Origin: an uncultured Draconibacterium sp.
GTDB lineage: Bacteria; Bacteroidota; Bacteroidia; Bacteroidales; Prolixibacteraceae
Reading direction: 5' to 3'
DNA length: 64,000 nt
NCBI RefSeq assembly: GCF_963676815.1
Contig: NZ_OY781365.1
Span: 2,514,501-2,578,500, forward strand
Position 1 is the stretch's first letter, and each line of letters opens with the position of its first letter. Below are positions 27,401-36,275 of this stretch, in pieces. A model generated the notes under the pieces. The model did no database searches and had not been told where the DNA came from. It saw only the letters and a list, made by a program, of their open reading frames with translations. Position numbers and translations under genes: made by a program.

Positions 27401-27661
27401 AATAACCTGTGTTTTCATTCCAATGTAGGAATACACAAGCATGGCATCAGATGGTACTGTTAATTGATAATTACCATCAAAGTCGGTAACTGTTCCATTC
27501 GTAGTTCCTTCAACTGTAATAGTAACCCCCGGTAGGGGTTGATTATCTTCAGATGAGGTTACAACACCTTTTAGTGCAATTTCCTGGGCAAAGGCCCCAA
27601 CGGAAAAGAATGCAACCAAAAGCAACATGAGAATTTTTCTCATCATTCGTTTTTCTTTCAT
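24431..27661 (-). CDS. SusC/RagA family TonB-dependent transporter
   Basis: 1076 residues when started at the ATG at 27661, just before the signal peptide (VAFFSVGAFAQ). A carboxypeptidase-like regulatory beta domain (about 30-105; GTVTDFDGNY) precedes the plug (VVVGYGVQKK, NPLYIVDGV) and a 22-strand outer-membrane barrel ending in SVAF. It imports oligosaccharides into the periplasm using TonB energy. It is paired with SusD and lies downstream of a one-component regulator on the same strand. It has no STN domain, unlike the other SusC in this window, so control should not go through FecR. Confidence 0.96.
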   Translation of the reverse strand: MKEKRMMRKILMLLLVAFFSVGAFAQEIALKGVVTSSEDNQPLPGVTITVEGTTNGTVTDFDGNYQLTVPSDAMLVYSYIGMKTQVIGVEGRTEINVQLDPDLFNVDEVVVVGYGVQKKILTTGANLNVKGEDIAELNTGSAMEALQGVAAGISITRNNGAPGAGTRVTIRGLGTIGNSNPLYIVDGVAVGDIDYLSPSDIESIDVLKDAASAAIYGSRAANGVVLVTTVKGSEDRPAKITYDAYYGIQNIYKNLDPLTAQEYMYIMDEGRVNDNKAPMDWQKEITGNNWLRSNYGDALADQLGNDVWGALQNGWEGTNWIDEITSSNVPMQSHALNITGGSKDITYSAGVSYFDQKSIIGSEITDAGYKRLTARLNTEMVLKKNKNHSILTVGENITYTNTENRSARTGNIYWNDLHNALVQHPLMPAYWQPAIDNNINEFGFTPTMDDVNQATNPIASMYYATNYNYGKGNRVVGNVYAILEPIENLKLRSSYGLDAWFGWGRSMNPTYRLGTLYTDATDGASQNQYLGSNWTWTTTLSYDRKFGDHDITGLVGYELLQNDVNMEVGGSRNNLLFPGDPRYAYINNTESPGSISDINTWGADWAAGGGGLMSYMARAQYNYQEKYLLSVTMRADGSSNFAKGNRWGYFPSVSAGWVLTSEDFMESTSSVLDFAKLRLSWGQNGNQSIDNFIYSSQITYAFPGYFFGDTKPVSGTTAYPSKVPNPDVTWETSEQLNIGLDARLLDSRLGIALDWYKKTTKDWLVVAPILGTSGAGAPFINGGDIENKGFEMVLNWSDNISDFKYSVVLSGAHNKNEVTRIANTDGIIHGPSHVISQGTAEVSRVEVGFPIGYFYGYETAGILQNQDEVDAYVGPDGTPYFNDQRPGDVRFVDKNMDGIIDENDKGYLGNPNPDFEMGLQLNLAFKGFYVNTTLAGKFGMQVMQSYRSFADSPTQNYTSSVFERWHGEGTSTKMPRLSSVSNRNQQYVSDIYMHDADYVRINNLTFGYDFSKLLSRFDAVSTLKAYVAVNNLHTFTSYDGMDPEVRFGHDAGWASGIDLGLYPLPRTVMFGLSVAF

Positions 27662-28050
27662 AGATATGAATTTGATTATTATTAATTGTAAAGTTCTACG
27701 CACGTAAATGCTGTGCGTGTTTGTTCCAAAATTTTCGGATTATAAATTGCAGGCAATCTGTTTGGGTAAGATGTTTTGCACATTAAGTTCATAGTTGTTT
27801 TTATTACTTAGTTACAGCGTTAAAATCGATACCTATTCCAGGCTTATTTCTTTTAACGAGCGACAAATATGAACTAAATGTGGACAGTATAGCAAGAAAA
27901 TTACCCCCACAATATTACATCAGTGGTATTTTTAGAATACATCAAAAGTACATCATGATAAAATTAATTAATTGAAAAACAGGAAGTTAAATATTTTTAA
28001 CAATGATTTATACTACCTCAATGAAAGAAATGATGTACAACATGTAATTT
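27662..28050 (-). promoter_or_regulatory. SusC leader region with a candidate promoter
   Basis: The 389-base gap contains, on the minus strand, CTTG (27893-27896), a 21-base spacer and CATATTTG (27864-27871), one mismatch from the -7 consensus. That gives a 5' leader of about 200 bases before susC. I see no obvious operator repeat for the adjacent regulator. Confidence 0.45.
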
Positions 28051-30921
28051 CTACAAATTGAGAAGGAATGTAGAGAGGTTTACTTCTCGAGATATTTCAA
28101 GTTTTTTACGGAGCCGGTATCGACTGATTTCAACTCCACGGTCGGAAATATTTAAAAGTGTTGCAATTTCCTTTGTCGACATGTTCATCCGGATGTAAGC
28201 ACAAAGCCTTAAATCTTTTGGCGATAAATGCGGATATTTTTCTTTGGCTTTTTTAAAGAAATCGGTGTGTACTTCTTCAAAATAACTTTCAAAGATTTGA
28301 TTTTGGTGTTCATTGTCGATCTCTTTATCGATACGTTTTTTTAAGATGGCCATTTTTGTTTTAACGGCACCGTCTGAAGTTTCATTCGAGACCCGTTTCA
28401 GTTCCTCGTTAATTTTCATCAGGAACTTATTTTTATTTACAATGCTGAGTGTTTGGTTTGCAAGCTCTTTGTCTAATGATAATTTTTCAGCCCGAAGCTT
28501 TTCATTTTTTAAACGAATAATCTCTTTTTCGGCGATTAGCGATTGATCTTCAAATTCTTTCTCTCTTTTCCGAAGTGCCTTTTCGTGCTTTTTGCGCTCT
28601 TTTTGTCTCGATTTTTCAAAGCGTCGGTTTATAAACCAGGCGGTAATTAAAACCAATATGAATACAATAAAAATGTAAACGTACATGGCAGCTTTTGAAC
28701 GATACCAGGGTGGTGTAATGATAAACGAAAGGCTGGCTTCCTCGCTCTCAATGTCAAAACTGTTCCGGGCTTTTACCCGAAAAACATATTTATTTTCGGG
28801 CAGGTTGTTTATATCGCGGTAGTTGTCGGTTGACCACGGTGACCAATCTTCGGAATAATTATCGATGAAATAACTAAATTCAAGCTGATCGGGGTTCTGA
28901 TAAAAAGGTGCCGAGAAATGAAAACGAAATGCATTTTTCTGGAAAGGGATTCGTATTTGTGGCTGTATTTCGGTAGGGAAAATAACGGTGTCGGAATTTG
29001 GAATGTCGACGCGGGTAATAAAGCTGTGAAATGGCCGGTTATAGGAAGCAACAATGCGCGACGAGTAATGTGCAAATCCATCTTCAGTTGCAATAAAAAC
29101 ATTGTCGGTTCCCAATACGTACAGAAATTCCCACTCTTGTACCAGTTTGTTGCTTAGTTGCTTAAAAGGCGTAGTAAGTTTGGTGTAGCTCCCGTCGTCG
29201 TTTTTAAGAAGAACTCCAACACCGCTTTCGGTAATGTACCAGTAATTTTCCTGGTTGTCTTTTTCAACATATTTCAGTCTTTCATGTAAGTCAAACATTT
29301 CATTTTTGGTCTGATCTTTTTCAAAACGGTCAGTATTGGGATTGTAAGTGTATATTCCATCAACTGTTGAAATGTTCCATGAATTACCAATAGTGAGAAG
29401 AATATTTAACTGGTCCTGCGGCAATCCATCGCTACTTCCGTACATTTTTATGTTGGTTGCCAAATCGCGGCGGGCGTTTAAGCTAACACGAAAAACACCT
29501 CTGGCACCATGACTTACCCATATATTTCCATTCTTATCTTCAGTTAAAAAACGGCTCGACTCGCTGAAACCTTTTACTTTTTGTACAAACTTCCACTGGT
29601 TTCCTTCATATTGAAACAGCGAAATACCACTGTAATTTCCGCCAATAGCAAAATCAGGGTTTTCGGCTATCTGAATAAAAGTCCAGCCTCCAGGTTCGTC
29701 ACTTATTTGCGTGGCTTTTTCTTCCTCAATTATAAATGTGCCAATATGATGTCCGCAAAATAATTTGTTTTTAATCACTTTTAAACTCCATACCTGTCCT
29801 TCGGTTCCGGCAACCAATTTAAATGCTTCGTTATTGTTTTGTGCCAATGGATTAAAAGGCCTGGTGAAAAGCCCCTGATTGGTTCCCAGGTAAAGTCTGT
29901 TGTTGTGTACTATAGAGCAATATCCGGTACTGATTCCTTCGGCGCTCGAAATATAACTTAAGGGAGAGTTCAACTCAACATAGTCTATTCCGTTATCCAG
30001 ACCTAACCATAAATTGCCCGAGTTATCCGTGTTTAAACTTAGTACCGTATTGTTTTGTAGTCCGTTATCGCGGTTTAACTGTTGAATGATGTTGCCGTTT
30101 GAATCGGCAATGATCAAACCGTTCAAGATTGTTCCGATGGCAAGGTTGTTTCCGTTCAGTTTCATCGCACAATACAAAATATCTTTGTCAACCTGTGCGT
30201 TGGCCGGGACATCCCATTTTTCGAGCTTGCCGCTTTTATATTCAAACCAGCCTTCTTGCCCTGTTCCAATCAATAAATGATTATCGAAAAAACTTACCAT
30301 CGACATAATTTCATTGTCGTTAAGTTCTTCCGCCCATGGAACTTTGTTTACAAAACCATTAATGTATTCGAATAAACCAACTCCGGGTTCGTGAAAAAAT
30401 AAGCGGTTATTGACGTAAAACGAATAGTAAAATGCTTTTTCAGGTTTGATTATTTGTATCTCACCATTGTGGTAAATAAAAATGTATTGATAAGATTGAA
30501 AAACGATTCCATATTGAGTATCATAAATTTTCCATATAATGTCTGTTTCAGCAATGTCGTCAGGTAGCTTGTCGAGAAAGCTGTGGAATTTAGGGCCACT
30601 TTCGGTTGTGGTTTCAAAAATTCCGAAATCGTCGTCCATCCCAATATAAATCACTCCGTCATCATCGATACACACCGACCGAACATTTGAAGTTGAAGAA
30701 ACACTGAACAGCTGCCAGCTGCGCCCATCGAAACGAAGAAGTCCATCGTTATTCGCGAAATACATAAAACCATGAGGGTCTTGCGCCACACCCCAGTTTT
30801 GTGTACCCGCTTTATAGGCTGCTTTTGGGTAATTCTGTATATTCGGAATCCCGATCCTTTTTACCTGGCTAAATCCAGATATTGAGAATAGAATGAGTAA
30901 TATGGTTATAATGTTTTTCAA
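28051..30921 (-). CDS. Membrane-bound propeller/Y_Y_Y regulator with LuxR-type DNA-binding domain
   Basis: 956 residues: signal peptide (about 1-18), many two-component-regulator propeller repeats (about 25-600; motifs such as NLWLGLDNG, NIWVSHGARG), a Y_Y_Y domain (about 640-735), one transmembrane helix (about 743-765), a long coiled coil (about 770-860) and a C-terminal LuxR-like helix-turn-helix (LSPKDLRLCAY, MSTKEIATLLNISDRGVE). There is no kinase or receiver, so this looks like a one-component sensor: periplasmic ligand binding outside, DNA binding inside. It is positioned immediately upstream of susC and probably induces the glucan locus. Confidence 0.88.
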   Translation of the reverse strand: MKNIITILLILFSISGFSQVKRIGIPNIQNYPKAAYKAGTQNWGVAQDPHGFMYFANNDGLLRFDGRSWQLFSVSSTSNVRSVCIDDDGVIYIGMDDDFGIFETTTESGPKFHSFLDKLPDDIAETDIIWKIYDTQYGIVFQSYQYIFIYHNGEIQIIKPEKAFYYSFYVNNRLFFHEPGVGLFEYINGFVNKVPWAEELNDNEIMSMVSFFDNHLLIGTGQEGWFEYKSGKLEKWDVPANAQVDKDILYCAMKLNGNNLAIGTILNGLIIADSNGNIIQQLNRDNGLQNNTVLSLNTDNSGNLWLGLDNGIDYVELNSPLSYISSAEGISTGYCSIVHNNRLYLGTNQGLFTRPFNPLAQNNNEAFKLVAGTEGQVWSLKVIKNKLFCGHHIGTFIIEEEKATQISDEPGGWTFIQIAENPDFAIGGNYSGISLFQYEGNQWKFVQKVKGFSESSRFLTEDKNGNIWVSHGARGVFRVSLNARRDLATNIKMYGSSDGLPQDQLNILLTIGNSWNISTVDGIYTYNPNTDRFEKDQTKNEMFDLHERLKYVEKDNQENYWYITESGVGVLLKNDDGSYTKLTTPFKQLSNKLVQEWEFLYVLGTDNVFIATEDGFAHYSSRIVASYNRPFHSFITRVDIPNSDTVIFPTEIQPQIRIPFQKNAFRFHFSAPFYQNPDQLEFSYFIDNYSEDWSPWSTDNYRDINNLPENKYVFRVKARNSFDIESEEASLSFIITPPWYRSKAAMYVYIFIVFILVLITAWFINRRFEKSRQKERKKHEKALRKREKEFEDQSLIAEKEIIRLKNEKLRAEKLSLDKELANQTLSIVNKNKFLMKINEELKRVSNETSDGAVKTKMAILKKRIDKEIDNEHQNQIFESYFEEVHTDFFKKAKEKYPHLSPKDLRLCAYIRMNMSTKEIATLLNISDRGVEISRYRLRKKLEISREVNLSTFLLNL

Positions 30922-31110
30922 ATCTCAGGCGCGTTGGTGAACGAATAAATTGAAATAAGTTTCTAAAATACAATATTAAAATCAAGTGGTAAAATTTGTA
31001 TAAAAATCTAATCTTTGCACGGAAATCAAATTTGGAATACCACACAGAAACTCAAATTTTTATTTGAGAAAGTGAACGAAAAGAAGGGTTTTGATGTAGT
31101 ATAAAGAGGA

Positions 31111-31392
31111 ATGATGAATATGAATACAGATAAATATAAAAACCTGCGCTACCGTTTAATGGAAACAGAAAACTGGCCATTAAAATATATGTTCAAATTT
31201 ATTACACCGAATGAAGATGGCAAGGTTGAACAGATAAAAGCCTTACTGCCAACGAAAGGTGAAGTAACATTTAAACATACCGAAAACCTGAAACACGTAT
31301 CGCTAACATGTGTTGCCTGGATGGAAACGGCAGACCAGATTATTGAGATCACGGAAAAAGTGGATGAAATTGATGGAGTAATCGTGTTGTAA
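31111..31392 (+). CDS. DUF493 (YbeD-like) family protein
   Basis: 93 residues. The ferredoxin-like DUF493 fold is recognisable from the central MFKFITPNEDGKVEQIKALLP, the segment TFKHTENLKHVSLTC and the C-terminal EIDGVIVL. The family resembles small ACT-like regulatory proteins and its function is unsettled. It is a single gene with a possible terminator downstream. Confidence 0.8.
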   Translation: MMNMNTDKYKNLRYRLMETENWPLKYMFKFITPNEDGKVEQIKALLPTKGEVTFKHTENLKHVSLTCVAWMETADQIIEITEKVDEIDGVIVL

Positions 31393-31399
31393 AATAATT

Positions 31400-31436
31400 A
31401 ACCGATAATCTGCTATTACAGAAGGCCGGTTTTTTG
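31400..31436 (+). terminator. Possible terminator after the DUF493 gene
   Basis: AACCG (31400-31404) pairs with CGGTT (31427-31431), an inner TCTG/CAGA pairing extends it, and a T run follows. Confidence 0.5.
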
Positions 31437-31713
31437 TCTGTACATTTTTAATTACATACTTCGCTGAAGTATCTAAAATTAATCGAAAGCACATATTTAG
31501 CCTTTTAATTTTTTTCGAATAGATTATCATTTGTATGGCAATTGTTCTATTTGATTTGTGCACCAAATTAGTTAAAACCCGGTCAAATTTTGAATCAGGA
31601 ATCAGGTTTTGAACATAAGAAAACAGAACGGGATTCTGGATAAGTTATAGGAGTACTTGCAATTGTATTTTTTTATAAAGTATTAATTTTTTAATTTGCG
31701 AGTGCCTAATTCA
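31437..31713. other. Intergenic region upstream of the ECF sigma gene
   Basis: AT-rich, without a full TAnnTTTG match at the right place. TTAATTTG at about 31691 is one base off and may be a weak -7 element. No other structure seen. Confidence 0.4.
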
Positions 31714-32298
31714 ATGGAAACTAACGAAACTAATACTAAACTGCTATTGCGTCTTAAGCAAGACGACAAAGTCGCGTTTTACAAAATTTATGTAAAATAC
31801 AGTAAGCGATTATACAGTTTTGTTTATCCCTTTATAAAACAAGAAGCAGATACAGAGGAAATCGTTCAGGAGGTGTTTCTGAAAATTTGGGAGAAGAGAA
31901 AAAAGATTGATGCATATGCTTCTTTCGAATCGTTTCTGTTTACCATTGCTTACAATTCAACCATTAGTCTTTTTCGTAAGCGCATCAACGAAAAAAAGTA
32001 TCTCGAGCATCTTTATGCATTACAAAACGAGAAAAAAGCCCCTGAATTGATTGATGAGATTCAGTTTAACGACTTAAAGGATCAAGTCAGTAATTTAATT
32101 GAGGGGTTAACTCCACGACAAAAACAAATCTATCGACTGAGCCGCGAATCAGGATTGACTTACCAGGAGATTGCAAAAAAATTGAACATATCGGCAACCA
32201 CGGTTAAAAAACATATGGCAAACACTTTGTCGTTTTTAAAGGCAAATTTGCAGACCAATATGATTGCTGTTTTTCTCTACTTACATCTTTTTTTATAA
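31714..32298 (+). CDS. ECF RNA polymerase sigma factor (Bacteroidota FecI-like)
   Basis: 194 residues from the ATG at 31714; a TTG at 31696 is possible but less likely. Sigma-70 region 2 (about 25-90; YSKRLYSFVYPFIKQEADTE) and region 4 (about 125-180; LTPRQKQIYRLSRESGLTYQEIAKKLNIS) are both present, with no region 3. The extra hydrophobic C-terminus (AVFLYLHLFL) is usual in the Bacteroidetes expansion of this family. With the FecR gene next to it and an STN-type SusC, it forms a trans-envelope signalling switch for the sulfatase locus. Confidence 0.93.
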   Translation: METNETNTKLLLRLKQDDKVAFYKIYVKYSKRLYSFVYPFIKQEADTEEIVQEVFLKIWEKRKKIDAYASFESFLFTIAYNSTISLFRKRINEKKYLEHLYALQNEKKAPELIDEIQFNDLKDQVSNLIEGLTPRQKQIYRLSRESGLTYQEIAKKLNISATTVKKHMANTLSFLKANLQTNMIAVFLYLHLFL

Positions 32299-32427
32299 TT
32301 TTTTTTAGCGGACATACTCCCATTCGCCAGCATAAACGTATTACTTGTATCGTGAGCATAAAAAAATAGTGCTCATCAAATATTTACATTTTTGAAAACA
32401 GAGCTGAAGCTATAGCAGTTAATAGAA

Positions 32428-33486
32428 ATGAATAAAAAATTACTTATAAAATATCTAAATAATCAGTGTTCTCCATCAGAATTGAATGAAGTAATTTGTT
32501 GGGCAAAGAATGAGCATTTAAGCGAAGAAACAAAAGAACAGGTTTTAGAGACCTGGAGAACCAACTATGAGAATTTTGAGATTGACGATAACAAGTTAAA
32601 TTCAATATTCGATACTATTCAGCATAAGATTGAAGCTGATAATAGAAGGGAATTACCACTACAAAAGGATTCATTGAATTATTCAGCTGTTTTTAAATGG
32701 ATATTCAGAGCAGCAGTAATTCTGCTAATTCCTGTTCTTCTGTTTTTAACTCATACAATTTCAACTCAGAATGAAATAGCACGAAATAATACCCGGACTA
32801 CGATCGACTCTCTGGAAGTAATAGCTCCCCTGGGATCAAGAACTGTTGTTCAACTTTCGGATAATACTGTTATTCATCTAAACTCAGGAAGTAAGGTTAA
32901 GTATCCACAGATTTTTTCCGGAGACCACAGGGAGGTTACATTAACAGGAGAGGCCTACTTTGATGTTGCGCATAACGAGGATATGCCTTTTATTGTAAAA
33001 ACAGAGCATCTGAATGTAAAGGTACTTGGCACCTCGTTTAACCTTTCGGCATATACAAGCGAAAATACTATTGAAACAACATTGGTAGACGGCGAAGTAC
33101 AACTTGAAAATGCAATAACCGGAGAAGAATTGGGAGTAATGCTTCCGGGGCGCCACACCGAATATAACATTGATGATGGAGCAATAGAATCGACCTTTGG
33201 AGAAGTTGATAAATATATTGCATGGATTGATGGAAAATTAATCTTCGAAGACAGTCCAATTACCGAAGTGGCAGACAAGTTAAGCCGAATGTTCAATGTT
33301 GATGTTATAGTTAAAAAAGGTATTCTGGACTACAATTACACCGTAACTTTAATTGATGAACCGCTCTATCAAATTCTGGATTTGATGGCAATTGCAACCC
33401 CTATAAAATACACCATTTTACCAAGGAAAAAGAATGCAGACGGCACCTACTCGAAACAAAAAATAATCTTAGAAAAGAAACGATAA
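32428..33486 (+). CDS. FecR family anti-sigma factor
   Basis: 352 residues: an N-terminal cytoplasmic sigma-binding part (about 1-85), one transmembrane helix (about 88-108), a periplasmic FecR domain (about 130-225; VQLSDNTVIHLNSGSKVKYP) and a C-terminal DUF4974 domain (about 270-345) that contacts the STN domain of the partner SusC. It would hold the ECF sigma factor inactive until the transporter signals ligand. It lies 129 bases after the sigma gene and 150 bases before the interrupted susC. Confidence 0.94.
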   Translation: MNKKLLIKYLNNQCSPSELNEVICWAKNEHLSEETKEQVLETWRTNYENFEIDDNKLNSIFDTIQHKIEADNRRELPLQKDSLNYSAVFKWIFRAAVILLIPVLLFLTHTISTQNEIARNNTRTTIDSLEVIAPLGSRTVVQLSDNTVIHLNSGSKVKYPQIFSGDHREVTLTGEAYFDVAHNEDMPFIVKTEHLNVKVLGTSFNLSAYTSENTIETTLVDGEVQLENAITGEELGVMLPGRHTEYNIDDGAIESTFGEVDKYIAWIDGKLIFEDSPITEVADKLSRMFNVDVIVKKGILDYNYTVTLIDEPLYQILDLMAIATPIKYTILPRKKNADGTYSKQKIILEKKR

Positions 33487-33636
33487 ATTATTAACACTAA
33501 CTAACTAAAAAGACATCTTGCCTATGGAAAACCTAAATTAAAGAAACAGGGAAATGCGCCAACACTTCCCTGTCGAGATTAAATTTTCACCCTATATAAC
33601 GGTATAGGGCAGTTACAAACTAATCAACGCAAATTT

Positions 33637-34980
33637 ATGAAAAATATCACGTGTACGTTCAGGAAAGATATTTCTCCTGGATTTAAGAAACTTATGATGA
33701 TAATGAAACTAACTAACTTTCTCATCTTGATTTCAGTGGTTTCTGCTTTTGCAGGCAAAACCTATTCTCAAACAAAGACACTACAACTTTCAATGGTTAA
33801 TTCTACAGTCAAAGAAGTTCTTGACGCCATTGAAGATCAAAGCGATTTTTATTTTATGTATAGCAGTAAAGTTATTGATGTAGATCGGGAAGTATCTCTC
33901 GAGCTCGACAATAAAAAGATAGATACTGCTTTAAAATCGCTTTTTTCCGGTACCGATGTTGAATACACTATCAAGGACCGGATTATTGTTTTAACAACCC
34001 CCGATGTTTTATACGACAATACTTTGAGTGAACTTCAGCAAGGATCTGTTTCGGGAAAAGTTACAGATAAAACCGGAACACCTTTACCCGGAGTAACAGT
34101 TGTTGTAAAAGGAACCACCAAGGGAACCATTACCGATGTTGACGGCTCGTTTACAATAGTTGACATCGCTGCTGAAGATGTGTTAAGATTTTCATTTGTG
34201 GGAATGAAAATGCAGGAAATACCGGTTGGCAATCAAACGCAAATCAATGTAAGTATGGAAGAAGATGCCATTGGTCTTGAGGAGGTTGTTGCAATTGGAT
34301 ACGGTACAATTAAAAAGAGTGATTTAACAGGATCTGTAACATCTGTAGAAACCGAAGATCTTGAAAATGTTAAAATGCAATCTATCGATCAGGCTTTGGC
34401 CGGACGTGCAGCGGGTGTCCAGGTCATTCAGTCGTCGGGAGTTCCGGGATCGGCCCCTGCCGTTAGGGTGCGTGGAACAACCTCGTTACAAGGAGCGAAC
34501 GAACCTCTTTATGTAGTTGACGGTTTCCCGATATATGCAGGAGGTGGTAGCGGAAATGCCGGTACAGCAGCCGGTTCATCAAATATTAGTGGTATTGCCA
34601 ATATTAATCCTAACGATATTGAAAGTATTGAAATATTAAAGGATGCCTCAGCAACATCAATTTACGGAGCAAGAGCTGCAAACGGTGTAATTCTTATTAC
34701 AACAAAATCCGGTACCGTAGGAAATGACAAAATTTCATTTTCAGCCAATTACGGATTTCAGAGTGTAACCAAAAAGATGGATGTGATGGATGCCTACCAA
34801 TATGCCGTACTAAAAAATGAGGCATACACAAACGAAGGTAGTGCACCAATTTATTCTTCTTCTGAATTAGATGAAATTAGAAACAATCCGGGATTAGGAA
34901 CTGACTGGCAGGAAGAAGTTTTCCAGGTGGCTCCAACGCAAGAATACAATATATCGTTTACAGGTGGTGGGTATGATAAA
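33637..34980 (+). pseudogene. SusC/RagA TonB-dependent transducer, 5' part (interrupted by IS481-family element)
   Basis: About 448 residues before the insertion: signal peptide (to about 45), STN domain (about 50-120; QLSMVNSTVKEVLDAIEDQS), carboxypeptidase-like beta domain (about 135-215), plug domain with AIGYGTIKKSDLTGSV and PLYVVDGFP, then the start of the barrel. The frame breaks after FTGGGYDK, where IS sequence begins and adds a short nonsense tail ending at 35034. The STN domain marks it as a transducer working with the FecR protein. The 3' part resumes after the IS in the same frame, so the allele was intact until this insertion. Confidence 0.92.
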
Positions 34981-36275
34981 GGGACATCCTTTACAAAGTT
35001 AAAGGGACATAGTTTACACTTTTTGAAGTCGTAAATTGATCAAAAAAAAGATCATTATGCCTTGGAAAGAAACAACAACTATGGAACAAAAAATTGAATT
35101 TATCTGTGAATGGAACTCTCAAAAATATTCCATTTCAGAATTATGCCGGGTTTTTGAAATTTCAAGGCCGACAGCGTACAAACTGATTAACAAGTATGAA
35201 AAATTTGGGTTAGAAGGTCTATTGGACGATTCTAAAGCGCCAATACACCATCCCAACCAAACAGACCCTAAAGTGGTGGATAAAGTTTTAAAATTGAAAG
35301 AAAGACACAAGACCTGGGGGGCAAAAAAACTAAGGGTTTTGTTGTTTAACGACTTTACAGAAAATCAAATTCCATCGGTGGTTACAGTACACAATATCCT
35401 GAAAAAAAACGGTCTGGTGCAACCTCAAAAAAGGTTAAGGAGGATAAAGCCTACCTACCCTATTTTTGATCCACAACAGTGTAATGAGGTATGGAGTGCC
35501 GACTATAAAGGAAAGTTTAAAATGGGCAATAAAATATACTGTCACCCTTTGACCATTGCAGACTCAAGAAGCCGTTTTTTGTTCTCTGCCAAAGCTCATT
35601 TACATGAAGACTTGAAATCCGTAAAGAAAGAGTTTACTAGGGTTTTCAGGATGTTTGGACTTCCAAAACAGGTACATACTGACAACGGCTCTCCATTTGC
35701 TGCTGCAACCTCAATACAGCGTTTCTCGAGGTTGTCATATTGGTTTATTGAACTGGGGATTTTACCCGTATTCTCGGATCCATCGCATCCCGAACAGAAC
35801 GGAAGACATGAACGAATGCACCGCGATCTAAAGGCATCTTGCGCTATGCCATCAGCATTTGATTTAAAGACACAACAACGCACATTAAATGCTTTTGTGA
35901 AGGAGTATAATAACGTTAGGCCACATGAAGCTTTAGACATGATGACACCGGCAGAGGTGCATATACGATCAAACAAACCATTCCCCGAGAGAATTAAAGA
36001 ATGGACCTATTCTCCTGGCATGAAAGTGATGTATGTAACCAAAAGTGGTGCAATAAGATGGAAGTCGTATTACTGGGTGTATTTATCCCGTGCTTTAACT
36101 GGAAAATACGTCGCTGCTATAGAAATCGGAAACGATGTTTGGAAGGTATTTTTCAGAAATGTACTTTTAGGATACTTTAATCAAAATGATTTAACTTATA
36201 AAGAATCAACAACAAGGTTAAGTCCGAGAATAGTGTAAAGGATGTGACTTTAACTTTGTAAACTATGTGCCTTAA
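34978..36275 (+). mobile_element. IS481-family insertion sequence inside susC
   Basis: About 1.3 kb with one transposase. Both ends carry the same outward-facing pattern: two copies of a unit ACATnsTTTACA 23 bases apart (34984 and 35007 on the left; 36234 and 36257 in reverse on the right), embedded in longer inverted repeats with TTTACAAAGTTAAAG. The exact outer ends are uncertain by about 10 bases and I could not define a perfect target duplication. The right-hand inner repeat overlaps the transposase stop codon. The flanking susC reading frames can be rejoined, which indicates a recent event. Confidence 0.85.
35057..36238 (+). CDS. IS481 family transposase
   Basis: 393 residues from the ATG at 35057; a TTG at 35036 is an alternative. 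An N-terminal helix-turn-helix (about 15-60; ISELCRVFEISRPTAYKLINKYE) precedes an rve-type DDE integrase core: D in VWSADYKGKF, D in QVHTDNGSPF and E in PEQNGRHERMHRDLK. The C-terminal domain continues to residue 393 without interruption, so the enzyme looks intact. It lies in the same direction as the host susC gene. Confidence 0.93.
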   Translation: MPWKETTTMEQKIEFICEWNSQKYSISELCRVFEISRPTAYKLINKYEKFGLEGLLDDSKAPIHHPNQTDPKVVDKVLKLKERHKTWGAKKLRVLLFNDFTENQIPSVVTVHNILKKNGLVQPQKRLRRIKPTYPIFDPQQCNEVWSADYKGKFKMGNKIYCHPLTIADSRSRFLFSAKAHLHEDLKSVKKEFTRVFRMFGLPKQVHTDNGSPFAAATSIQRFSRLSYWFIELGILPVFSDPSHPEQNGRHERMHRDLKASCAMPSAFDLKTQQRTLNAFVKEYNNVRPHEALDMMTPAEVHIRSNKPFPERIKEWTYSPGMKVMYVTKSGAIRWKSYYWVYLSRALTGKYVAAIEIGNDVWKVFFRNVLLGYFNQNDLTYKESTTRLSPRIV

